Below are positions 8,030 to 15,338 of a stretch of 64,000 bases of DNA, in pieces; within the stretch, counting starts at the first letter, position 1, and each line of letters starts with the position of its first letter. The position numbers were made by a program, and so were the translations under genes. This DNA is from Arenimonas fontis. GTDB lineage: Bacteria; Pseudomonadota; Gammaproteobacteria; Xanthomonadales; Xanthomonadaceae. The stretch is taken from NCBI RefSeq assembly GCF_008386465.1, contig NZ_VUOD01000005.1, forward strand, positions 1-64,000, written 5' to 3'. The notes under the pieces were generated by a model. It saw only the letters and a program-made list of their open reading frames with translations. It made no database searches and had not been told where the DNA came from.

Positions 8030-8045
8030 GCAACCTCCTGGTTGC
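8030..8045. promoter_or_regulatory. Palindromic operator 1, GCAACC-TCCT-GGTTGC, over the SRPBCC ribosome-binding site
   Basis: A perfect 6+6 bp inverted repeat with 4-nt spacer. On the minus strand it contains the AGGAGG Shine-Dalgarno sequence of the SRPBCC gene. It shares half-sites and spacer length with the palindrome at 8075-8092. It is a candidate binding site for the ArsR-family repressor encoded in the same operon. Confidence 0.6.
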
Positions 8046-8074
8046 ATGACAGCCTAGCGCCGGTCTCGGCAATA

Positions 8075-8092
8075 CGCAACCTATTGGTTGCG
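8075..8092. promoter_or_regulatory. Palindromic operator 2, CGCAACC-TATT-GGTTGCG
   Basis: A 7+7 bp inverted repeat with 4-nt spacer and the same half-site (GCAACC/GGTTGC) as the element at 8030-8045. The two centres are 46 bp apart. It lies where the promoter of the SRPBCC-arsR operon should be, which suggests autoregulation. Confidence 0.6.
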
Positions 8093-8220
8093 CTTTACGG
8101 ACTGGTGCCGCCACGGGCCCGGCCGCCGGCGCGCCGGGCCGTCGTCGGGCAAGGCCGCCATGTAAGATGGGGCGCGCGTGCGGCCGCCTGGCGGCGGCGC
8201 GCCCACTGGGAGGACGCGGC

Positions 8221-9342
8221 ATGACCCGGGGCTCCGACACCGGCCGCCTGGCGCGGCGGGAACTGCTGGCCATGCCGGACTACCTGGCACACGAGCGCAG
8301 CCAGGCCCGGCGGCTGGCGATCGGGGCCGCCTGGCTGGTGCTGCTGGCCTTGTCGCTGCTGCAGCTACTCGAGTACCTGCTGGGCCATGACGGCGACCGG
8401 GTCGGTCCCTGGCTGCTGCACGCCGTCTGGCGCCTGCCGGCCCTGCTGACGGCCGTGTGGGTGCTGGTGCTGGCGGCGAAACGGCCGGAAGGCGACTGGC
8501 CCAGGCCACTGTCGCTGTTGCTGGGGTTCTGGGTGATGATCGCGGCCTGGGGGCTCACCGCCCTGCACCTGGGCGGCCACGAGGTGCAGATGCATGAAGC
8601 CCTGCAGCGGCTGGTGATCACCACGGTGGCGGTGTCGGTGCTGGCCGTGCGCGGCGCCCGCGACCTGCTGCCGATCTGCCTGCCCGGCATCGTCCTGGGC
8701 GGCGTGCTGCTGTGGTCGCTCGATCCCGGCCCGGCCCGGGCCCTCGCCTGGGCGACGCATCCGCTGCTGGCCACCGTCGTCGCCGCCGTCATCGCCGAGT
8801 TGCTGTTCCGCGGCAACGCCCAGGCCTTCCTGGCCAATCGGCAGATCCGCGAAAGCGCCCTGACCGACTCCCTGACCGGCTTGCCCAACCGGCGCGCCGT
8901 GGACGATGCCCTGCGCGCCGCCCACGCCAGGGTGGACCGCCACGGTGGCCACTACGCGGTGGTGATGGCCGACCTGGACCACTTCAAGCGGGTCAACGAC
9001 ACCTGGGGCCATGCGGTCGGTGACGAAGTGCTGTGCGAGCTGGGTCGGCGCCTGCGCGCGGAACTGCGCGCCAACGACCTGGCCGGGCGCTGGGGCGGCG
9101 AGGAATTCCTGATCCTGCTGCAGGACGTGGATGCCGACGCCGCCTGGCGCGCGGCCGAGAAACTGCGGGTGCGCATCGGCGGCGAGCTCTTCGTCACCTC
9201 GGCCGGCGAACTGCCGGTGACGGTCAGCCTGGGCGTCGCCCTGAGCCGCGGGGCTCCCCGGCCAGAGGATGTGGTGAACCGTGCCGACGAGGCCCTGTAC
9301 GAGGCCAAGCGCGGCGGCCGCAACCGGACTGCGGTGCGCTAG
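8221..9342 (+). CDS. Membrane-bound GGDEF diguanylate cyclase
   Basis: This 373-residue protein has an N-terminal membrane region with about six helices (residues 35-195) and a C-terminal GGDEF domain (about 215-370). Landmarks are ALTDSLTGLPNRRA, VVMADLDHFKRVNDTWGHAVGD, and the active-site GGEEF at 292-296. An RxxD inhibitory site (RAND) sits five residues before GGEEF, so product inhibition by c-di-GMP is expected. It makes cyclic di-GMP at the inner membrane; the sensed signal is unknown. The start is ATG 8221, preceded by GGGAGG; a longer in-frame start at 8167 lacks a ribosome site. No EAL domain or partner is adjacent. Confidence 0.92.
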   Translation: MTRGSDTGRLARRELLAMPDYLAHERSQARRLAIGAAWLVLLALSLLQLLEYLLGHDGDRVGPWLLHAVWRLPALLTAVWVLVLAAKRPEGDWPRPLSLLLGFWVMIAAWGLTALHLGGHEVQMHEALQRLVITTVAVSVLAVRGARDLLPICLPGIVLGGVLLWSLDPGPARALAWATHPLLATVVAAVIAELLFRGNAQAFLANRQIRESALTDSLTGLPNRRAVDDALRAAHARVDRHGGHYAVVMADLDHFKRVNDTWGHAVGDEVLCELGRRLRAELRANDLAGRWGGEEFLILLQDVDADAAWRAAEKLRVRIGGELFVTSAGELPVTVSLGVALSRGAPRPEDVVNRADEALYEAKRGGRNRTAVR

Positions 9343-9364
9343 CCGCCCGCTTTTCCGCCGCCGG

Positions 9365-10153
9365 CTAGGCCTGCTCGCGCCGCGGCCAGGCCGAGGCATC
9401 CACGACCTCGCGATAGGCGTGCCAGGCGGCGTAGGCCAGCCAGGGCATCACCACCGCCAGGCCGAGGAAGGCCGTGGCGAAGCCGAGCGCCGTCAGCACC
9501 ACGATCAGCGCCGCCCACAGCAAGGTCACGCCCTTGTTGCGCAACACGGCGTTCACGCTGCTGAGACCGGCGGTGATCATGTCCACCTCGCGATCGGCGA
9601 CCATCGGCAGGGAAAACGCCGCGACGGCGAAAGTGAAGGCGGCGAACACCGACCCGGCCAGCGACCCGAACAACAGGAACTCGAGCAGGGCCCGGGTATC
9701 GCCCTCGTGCACCGGCACGAAGGCGCTGACCATCATGCCCGCACGCGACCACAGCAGCAGGATCACCAGTTGCACCAAGGCGAACACCGCCGCTTCGCCG
9801 ACCACGCGCCGGGCCAGCCGCAGTGATGCGCGCAGCCCCGGCCGGCGCCCCTCGGCGAGGTCGCGGCTGACCCCGTACAAGGCCGTCGCCAACAGCGGCG
9901 CGATGAACACGAAGCCCGACAGCAGGGCCGCCAGCAGGGCGAACCGGCCCAGGCGCCAGGCCAGTGCCGACACGCCCAGGCTGACCAGCAGCACCACTGC
10001 GCCCAGGACCAGGCTGGGGCCGGGCGCGCGACGCAGATCGGCCCAACCCAGCCGCAGCCATCGCCAGGGCGCGTCGTAGCCGGGTTCGCGGCAAGGCGCC
10101 ACGAAGGGCCGTTCCGGTCCGGGCGGGCGGCCGGACTGAGACTCACCCGACAT
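9365..10153 (-). CDS. DUF2189 family integral membrane protein
   Basis: This 262-residue protein has about six membrane helices. It shows the DUF2189 pattern: a soluble N-terminus followed by WLRLGWADLRRAPGPSLVLGAVV, the loop LYGVSRDLAEGRRP, and a C-terminal helix ending VVMPWLAYAAWHAYRE. Function is unknown; in other bacteria relatives often sit near cytochrome oxidase genes, but not here. It starts 3 bp after the ctpA-like gene and is the last gene of the gpmI-envC-ctpA run. Confidence 0.8.
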   Translation of the reverse strand: MSGESQSGRPPGPERPFVAPCREPGYDAPWRWLRLGWADLRRAPGPSLVLGAVVLLVSLGVSALAWRLGRFALLAALLSGFVFIAPLLATALYGVSRDLAEGRRPGLRASLRLARRVVGEAAVFALVQLVILLLWSRAGMMVSAFVPVHEGDTRALLEFLLFGSLAGSVFAAFTFAVAAFSLPMVADREVDMITAGLSSVNAVLRNKGVTLLWAALIVVLTALGFATAFLGLAVVMPWLAYAAWHAYREVVDASAWPRREQA

Positions 10154-10156
10154 CGC

Positions 10157-11431
10157 TCAGTCGCCGCGACGGGCCACGGCCTGTTCGTCCTTCAGTCTGG
10201 CCAGGGCCAGACCGATCGCTTCCTCGCCCTCGATCACTTCGCCGCGGGCGTAACCGTCGGTGCGCTCGCCGTCCCCGCGCAGATGCCTGGGCAGGTCCTG
10301 CTCGCGCAGGCCGTTGCCGGGGGTGCCACGCAACAGGACGTCCGGGCTCAGGCCACTGGCCTGGATGGAATCGCCGCGTGGCGAGTAGTAGCGGGCGGTG
10401 GTGAGCTTGACCGAATCACCGTTCTCCAGCGGCACGACCGTCTGCACCGAGCCCTTGCCAAAGGTACGGCTGCCCATCAGCAGGGCGCGCCGGTGATCGC
10501 GCAGGGCGGCCGCCATCACTTCGGCGGCGCTGGCGGTACCGGCGTCCACCAGCAGCACGATCGGCGCCCCCGCCAGCAGGTCACCGGCCTTGGCGTGGTA
10601 GTTGGCGTTGGCATAGGACAGCCGGCCGCGGGTGCTGACGATCAGGCCGTCCTCGAGGAAGGTATCGGCCGCCTCGACCGCGGCATTGAGCAAACCGCCG
10701 GGATTGGAGCGCAGGTCCAGCACCAGGCCGGCCAGCGGACCGCCGGATTCCCGCCGCAACCGGGCCAGCTGCCGGTGCAGCTGTGGCGCGGTGTCTTCCT
10801 GGAAGGCGCTGATGCGCAGGTAGCCGAAGCCCGGTTCCAGCAGGCGACCGGACACGGAGGTGATCTCGATGCGCTCGCGGACGATGGTGAACTCGCGCGG
10901 CACCGGCTCGCCTGGGCGACTGACCGTCAGGGTCACGGCGCTGCCAGGCTCCCCGCGCAGGCGCAGGCTGGTCTGGTCGGCGCCGCCGTCCAGCGCCTGG
11001 CCGTCGATGGCGACGATGACGTCACCGGCGCGCAGGCCGGCGCGCTGGGCCGGCGTGCCGTCTATCGGCGCCACCACCAGGATGCTGCGGTCGGGCCGCT
11101 GTTCGATCTCGACGCCGATGCCGCTGTAGGCGCCCTCGGTCTCTTCGCGCAGGGCTTCGGCCTCGTCGGCTTCCAGATAGGCGCTGTGCGGATCGAGGTC
11201 GGACAGCAGGCCGCGCAGGGCCGCCTTCATCAGCTGTTCGTCATCCAGCGGTTCGACGTAGGCGTCCCGGATGGCGCGATAGACCGAGACGTAGCGCTGT
11301 ATCTCGGCCAGGGGAACCTGCGCCGGCCCGGCATCCGCCGCCCGCTCGGCCTGTTCCTGCGCAGCATGGACGGGCGCCGGCGCCATTGGCGGCGACAGGA
11401 GGAACAGCAGCAGGACCAGGCGAATGCGCAT
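10157..11431 (-). CDS. ctpA: Carboxy-terminal processing peptidase (S41, CtpA/Prc-like)
   Basis: This is a secreted or periplasmic serine peptidase of 424 residues with a signal peptide (1-23). After an N-terminal helical region, a PDZ domain (about 95-180, YSGIGVEIEQ to AGDVIVAIDG) precedes the S41 catalytic domain. The nucleophile is Ser301 in GTASAAE and the general base Lys326 in FGKGSVQ, with the usual 25-residue spacing. It cleaves periplasmic proteins at C-termini. The EnvC amidase activator just upstream repeats the common envC-ctpA order of gammaproteobacteria. ATG 11431 gives a proper signal peptide; the open frame upstream to 11692 has no signal. Confidence 0.93.
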   Translation of the reverse strand: MRIRLVLLLFLLSPPMAPAPVHAAQEQAERAADAGPAQVPLAEIQRYVSVYRAIRDAYVEPLDDEQLMKAALRGLLSDLDPHSAYLEADEAEALREETEGAYSGIGVEIEQRPDRSILVVAPIDGTPAQRAGLRAGDVIVAIDGQALDGGADQTSLRLRGEPGSAVTLTVSRPGEPVPREFTIVRERIEITSVSGRLLEPGFGYLRISAFQEDTAPQLHRQLARLRRESGGPLAGLVLDLRSNPGGLLNAAVEAADTFLEDGLIVSTRGRLSYANANYHAKAGDLLAGAPIVLLVDAGTASAAEVMAAALRDHRRALLMGSRTFGKGSVQTVVPLENGDSVKLTTARYYSPRGDSIQASGLSPDVLLRGTPGNGLREQDLPRHLRGDGERTDGYARGEVIEGEEAIGLALARLKDEQAVARRGD

Positions 11432-11573
11432 GCGCCGATTATGCCCCGGCCCGCCGCCGACGAGGGCGACCGCCGGATGCGGCAACCGCCGGCACCGCGG
11501 GCTCGTCCCGGCCCCTGATCCGGGACGGCGGCCGCCCGGCACGCCCGCTGCCGGCAATCGCGCCAGGGTGGTA

Positions 11574-12719
11574 TCAGGGACGCAACCAGGGCCTGGGATC
11601 CTGCGGCCGGCCGTCGCGGCGCAGTTCGAAGTACAGCGCCGGCCGGCCCTGGCCGCCGGAACTGCCGACCGTGGCCACCGGCTCGCCGGCACGCACCCAG
11701 TCGCCGACGTCCTTGAGCAAGGCGTCGTTGAAGGCGTACAGGCTCATCCAGCCATCACCGTGGTCGATGATGGTCAGCAGCCCGTAGCCCTTGAGCCAGT
11801 CGGAAAAGGCCACCCGCCCGGGCGCCACCGCCCGCACTTCGGCCCCGGCCGTGCCGCCGACCAACCAGCCCTCGCTGGGTCGCCCATCCGGCAAGCGGCC
11901 GCCGAAGGCGGCCAGCACACGTCCGTCCAGGGGCTTGGGCAGCTGGCCGCGGCGGCTGGCGAAAGGGCGGGTGTCGTCCACCTGGCGCGGGATGTCGGCG
12001 ACCGCATCGCGCAGGCGTTCCAGCAGGCCCAGCACCGCCTTCTCGTCCCGCCCCAGGGCCGCCAGGCGGGCGGCCCGGTCCTTGAAGCCGGTCTGCAGTT
12101 CCGCCAGGACGGCGGCGCGTTCGCCGCGCTCGGCTTCCAGCCGGGCCAGCTCCTCCTGTTGCTGCCGGCGGGCGCTTTCCAGTTGCTGGCGCTGTTCCTG
12201 GATGCGCCGGGCCACTTCGGCCAGGTCACGCAACTCGGCGACCAGTCCGGCGATACGCTGCTGGCGGTCGGCCTGGAAATAGCGGTGGTAGGCAAGCACC
12301 CTGGCCAGGTCGGCCATGCGGTCCTGGGCCAGCAGCAGCTTCAGCTGTTCGTGCCGGCCCAGCGCGTAGGCGGAACGGACCAGGGCGGCCAGCACCTCGC
12401 GCTGCTCGGACAGCCCGGCCTCGAGCAGGGTCCGCTCCTGCTCGAGGGCGGCCAGCTCCTGCTCACGGGTGGCGATGCCGGCCTCGGTGCGGCGCAGCGC
12501 CCGCACCGCTTCGGCGACCCGGGCGTCGGCCTCGCGCAGGGCCCGGGTCGCCTGGCCGCGTTCGCCCTCGGCGGCACGCTGCTCGGCGGTGATCGTCCTG
12601 ATCTGGCCGCGCAGGGTCTCCAGGCGCTGCTGCGCCCGGCTTTCCTCGCTGGCCTGGTCGTTCCGGGCCGACGCCGCCGGCGCGGCCAGCAGCAGTGCCA
12701 GCGCCAGGATGCGGATCAA
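11574..12719 (-). CDS. envC: Murein hydrolase activator EnvC
   Basis: This 381-residue periplasmic protein has a signal peptide (1-18), a long coiled coil rich in Gln/Glu/Arg (about 22-250), and a C-terminal degenerate LytM domain (about 262-381). The latter contains VRAVAPGRVAFSDWLKGYGLL, MSLYAFND and VGSSGGQGRPALYFELR. Several zinc ligands of active LytM enzymes are replaced, as in E. coli EnvC, which activates amidases AmiA/AmiB at the septum. The start is TTG 12719 (GGAG five bases upstream), overlapping the gpmI stop. The gpmI-envC-ctpA order is typical. Confidence 0.9.
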   Translation of the reverse strand: MIRILALALLLAAPAASARNDQASEESRAQQRLETLRGQIRTITAEQRAAEGERGQATRALREADARVAEAVRALRRTEAGIATREQELAALEQERTLLEAGLSEQREVLAALVRSAYALGRHEQLKLLLAQDRMADLARVLAYHRYFQADRQQRIAGLVAELRDLAEVARRIQEQRQQLESARRQQQEELARLEAERGERAAVLAELQTGFKDRAARLAALGRDEKAVLGLLERLRDAVADIPRQVDDTRPFASRRGQLPKPLDGRVLAAFGGRLPDGRPSEGWLVGGTAGAEVRAVAPGRVAFSDWLKGYGLLTIIDHGDGWMSLYAFNDALLKDVGDWVRAGEPVATVGSSGGQGRPALYFELRRDGRPQDPRPWLRP

Positions 12720-14278
12720 GCCGGCTCCAGCAGCGAACGACCGCTCATCTCGGCCGGCCTGGGCAGGTCCAGCAAGTCCAGCAGGGTCGGAGCGATGTCG
12801 CGCAGGGCCCCGCCTTCACGCAGGCGGACCCGGCGGCGGCCGACGTAAACCAGGGGTACCGGCCCGACCGTATGCGAGGTGTGCGGCTGGCCGGTGTCCG
12901 GGTCGCGCATCATTTCCAGGTTGCCGTGGTCGGCGGTGACGATCATCTCGCCGCCCACGGCCTCCAGCGCGGTGCGGATGGCGCCCAGGGCATCGTCCAC
13001 GGCCTCGGCGGCCTTCACCGCCGCCGCCATCACGCCGGTGTGGCCGACCATGTCGGGGTTGGCGATGTTGCAGACGATCACGTCGTGCCGGCGTGCGCGG
13101 ATGTCCTCGGTCAGCCTGGCGGTCAGTTGCGGCAGGCTCATCTCCGGCTGCAGGTCGTAGGTGGCGACCGGCGGCGAGGGCACCAGCACCCGCTCCTCGC
13201 CCGGCAACACGGTTTCCTTGCCCCCGCTCAGGAAAAAGGTGACATGGGCGTACTTCTCGGTTTCGGCGATGCGCAGCTGGCTCAGGCCGTGGGCGCTGAG
13301 CACCTCGCCCAGGGTGTTGCGCAGGTCCTCGGGGCCGAAGGCCACCGGTGCCGGCAGTTTCGCGTCGTACTCGGTCAGGCAGACGAAGCGCGACAGGGCA
13401 GGCCGGCGGGCGGCGAAGCCATCGAAGCCCGGAGCCACGAAGGCGGCGGTCAGCTGGCGGGCGCGATCGGCACGGAAGTTCATGAACACCACCGCATCGC
13501 CGTCGGCCATCGGCCGGTGACCGCTGATGACCGTCGGCTGGACGAACTCGTCGTTCTCCTCGCGGCCGTAGGCGGCCTCGAGCGCGGTGATGGCATCGGA
13601 GGCGGTGTCGTCGGCTTCGGCCTCGACGATGGCCTTCCAGGCCCGCTCGACCCGGTCCCAGCGGCGATCGCGGTCCATCGCCCAGTAGCGGCCGATCACC
13701 GTGGCCACGCGCACGTCGCCCTCGGCGCACAGGGCCTGCAGCCGGGCCAGGCTGGGCCCGGCCGACCGCGGCGGCGTGTCACGGCCGTCCAGGAAGGCGT
13801 GCACGGCGATGTCGGCCACGCCCCGGCGACGGGCCAGCTCGATCATGGCGAACAGGTGTTCCTCGTGGCTGTGCACGCCGCCCGGGGACAGCAGGCCCAT
13901 GAGGTGCAGGGTGCCGCCGGCGGCCTTCGCGCCCTCGCAGGCGGCCACCAGCTCGGGGTTGGCGAAGAAGCTGCCGTCCTCGATGGCGGCGTCTATGCGG
14001 CTCAGGTCCTGATAGACGATGCGGCCGGCGCCGATGTTCATGTGGCCGACCTCGGAATTGCCCATCTGGCCGTCCGGCAGGCCCACGTGCCGGCCCTCGG
14101 TGTGCACCAGGGTATGCGGGCACTCGGCCAGCAGCCGTCGCCAGTTCGGCAGCCGGGCCTGGGCCAGGGCGTTGTCGGTCGGATCCTCGCGGTGGCCCCA
14201 GCCGTCCAGGATCAGCAGCAACAGGGGCTTGGGGCGGGCGGTGGCGGTCGGCAAGGCGGTCTCCGGTACGTCTGGCAC
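12716..14278 (-). CDS. gpmI: 2,3-bisphosphoglycerate-independent phosphoglycerate mutase
   Basis: This is a 520-residue glycolytic enzyme interconverting 3- and 2-phosphoglycerate using two Mn ions. The N-terminal metal site is LLLILDGWG. The phosphoserine nucleophile region is GQMGNSEVGHMNIGAG. Further markers are HAFLDGRDTPP, ADRARQLT, KYAHVTFFLSGG, NIANPDMVGHTG and VTADHGNLE. Start: GTG 14278 with TACAAT ending 6 nt upstream, suggesting a leaderless transcript. TTG 14254 with GGAG six bases upstream is a plausible alternative that is eight residues shorter. The stop overlaps the envC start. Confidence 0.93.
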   Translation of the reverse strand: MPDVPETALPTATARPKPLLLLILDGWGHREDPTDNALAQARLPNWRRLLAECPHTLVHTEGRHVGLPDGQMGNSEVGHMNIGAGRIVYQDLSRIDAAIEDGSFFANPELVAACEGAKAAGGTLHLMGLLSPGGVHSHEEHLFAMIELARRRGVADIAVHAFLDGRDTPPRSAGPSLARLQALCAEGDVRVATVIGRYWAMDRDRRWDRVERAWKAIVEAEADDTASDAITALEAAYGREENDEFVQPTVISGHRPMADGDAVVFMNFRADRARQLTAAFVAPGFDGFAARRPALSRFVCLTEYDAKLPAPVAFGPEDLRNTLGEVLSAHGLSQLRIAETEKYAHVTFFLSGGKETVLPGEERVLVPSPPVATYDLQPEMSLPQLTARLTEDIRARRHDVIVCNIANPDMVGHTGVMAAAVKAAEAVDDALGAIRTALEAVGGEMIVTADHGNLEMMRDPDTGQPHTSHTVGPVPLVYVGRRRVRLREGGALRDIAPTLLDLLDLPRPAEMSGRSLLEPA

Positions 14279-14284
14279 GGGCGA

Positions 14285-14290
14285 ATTGTA
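14285..14290 (-). promoter_or_regulatory. TACAAT -10-like element 6 nt before the gpmI GTG
   Basis: On the minus strand TACAAT is followed by TCGCCC and then GTG. The distance fits transcription starting at the start codon. No Shine-Dalgarno sequence precedes this GTG, which supports either a leaderless start or use of the downstream TTG. Confidence 0.45.
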
Positions 14291-14333
14291 GCCGGCGGGG
14301 GGAGGCTGGGCCCGTGCATACTTCAGCGGCCCG

Positions 14334-14493
14334 TAAAGGCAACACTGAACAAGTCCATCCTGGACGTGTTCAGTGGTCGCAAGTCCGGCACATGTCCGGA
14401 CTTGCGCCCGCGGATCAAGCACTTGCGTGCCTGGTCCGCGGGCGCGCCATCCATGGCGCGCGGGCAACGCTGACCTAATCAGCGTTGCCTTAA
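14334..14493. repeat. 160-bp element of five consecutive hairpins with outer inverted repeats (MITE/REP-like)
   Basis: Five stem-loops fill this stretch end to end. Stems: 14343-14351/14367-14375 (9 bp, with a nested GTCCA/TGGAC); 14379-14388/14396-14405 (10 bp, perfect); 14404-14414/14435-14445 (11 bp, perfect, nested GCAC/GTGC); 14442-14450/14453-14461 (9 bp); 14463-14473/14479-14489 (11 bp, perfect). The outer ends 14334-14348 and 14479-14493 are also inverted repeats (13 of 15 match, AAGGCAAC...GTTGCCTT). There is no coding potential. It lies between divergent gpmI and the repeat protein. Confidence 0.85.
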
Positions 14494-14547
14494 ACCCCGG
14501 CCGGCCCGCGGGCATCGGACCGGGTACGTCCACAGGAGTCACCTGCC

Positions 14548-15264
14548 ATGCGCGTACGCACCCTCGTCCCCCTCGTTGCCCTGTCCCTGGCCCTGTCGGC
14601 CGGCCCGGCCCCGGCCAAGGAAAGCATCAGCAAGGTCTTCGGCGGCATCACCGCCGAGGAAGGCCGCGAGTACGGCTCGCTGGATTCGGTAAATGGCGGC
14701 ATCACCATCCGCGAGAACGCGGTGGTGCGCGAAGCCGAGACGGTCAACGGCGGCATCAGTGTCGGCGAACGTGCACGGGTAGGCAGCGCCAGCACGGTCA
14801 ACGGTGGCATCAGCCTGGATCGCGAAGCCCAGGCCGGCAACCTGAGCACCGTCAACGGCGCCATCCGGCTGGCGGACGGCGTCCAGGTCGAGGACGAGGT
14901 CGAAACGGTCAACGGCGGCGTCAAACTGATGCCCGGCGCCCGTATCGGCGGCGAGCTGAGCACCGTCAACGGCGCGATCTCGCTCAGGCGTGCGGTGGTC
15001 GGCGGCGGCATCCACAGCGTCAACGGCGATCTCACCCTGGAAGACGGTTCGGTGGTGCGTGGCGGCATCCGCTACGAGAAGCCCAAGGGCTGGAACTGGA
15101 GCGGCTCGCGCGACCCGCGCGTGGTGATCGGCCGCGACTCCGAGGTGGTGGGCGAGATGGTGTTCGAGCGCGAGGTCGAGCTGTTCGTGCACGAGACCGC
15201 CAGGATCGGCAAGGTCACCGGCGCCACCGCCCAGCGCTATTCCGGCGACCAGCCCCCGCGCTGA
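14548..15264 (+). CDS. Secreted repeat protein with seven (S/T)VNG repeats, predicted beta-solenoid
   Basis: This 238-residue protein has a cleavable signal peptide (1-23, ending APA). It then carries seven repeats of about 18-22 residues, each with SVNG or TVNG followed by an alternating hydrophobic strand (for example TVNGGISVGERARV). A tail with DPRVVIGRDSEVVGEMVFE follows. The pattern resembles bactofilin/DUF4097-like right-handed beta-helices, but no named family is recognised with certainty. CAGGAG precedes the ATG at good distance. It is probably periplasmic or surface exposed. No enzymatic residues are evident. Confidence 0.75.
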   Translation: MRVRTLVPLVALSLALSAGPAPAKESISKVFGGITAEEGREYGSLDSVNGGITIRENAVVREAETVNGGISVGERARVGSASTVNGGISLDREAQAGNLSTVNGAIRLADGVQVEDEVETVNGGVKLMPGARIGGELSTVNGAISLRRAVVGGGIHSVNGDLTLEDGSVVRGGIRYEKPKGWNWSGSRDPRVVIGRDSEVVGEMVFEREVELFVHETARIGKVTGATAQRYSGDQPPR

Positions 15265-15338
15265 GCCCGGCGTCCGGGCCTGCAGTGCGAAGCGCGGGTT
15301 GCGGCTAGAATCGGGCCTCCCCGTTTACGGAGAAGCCC

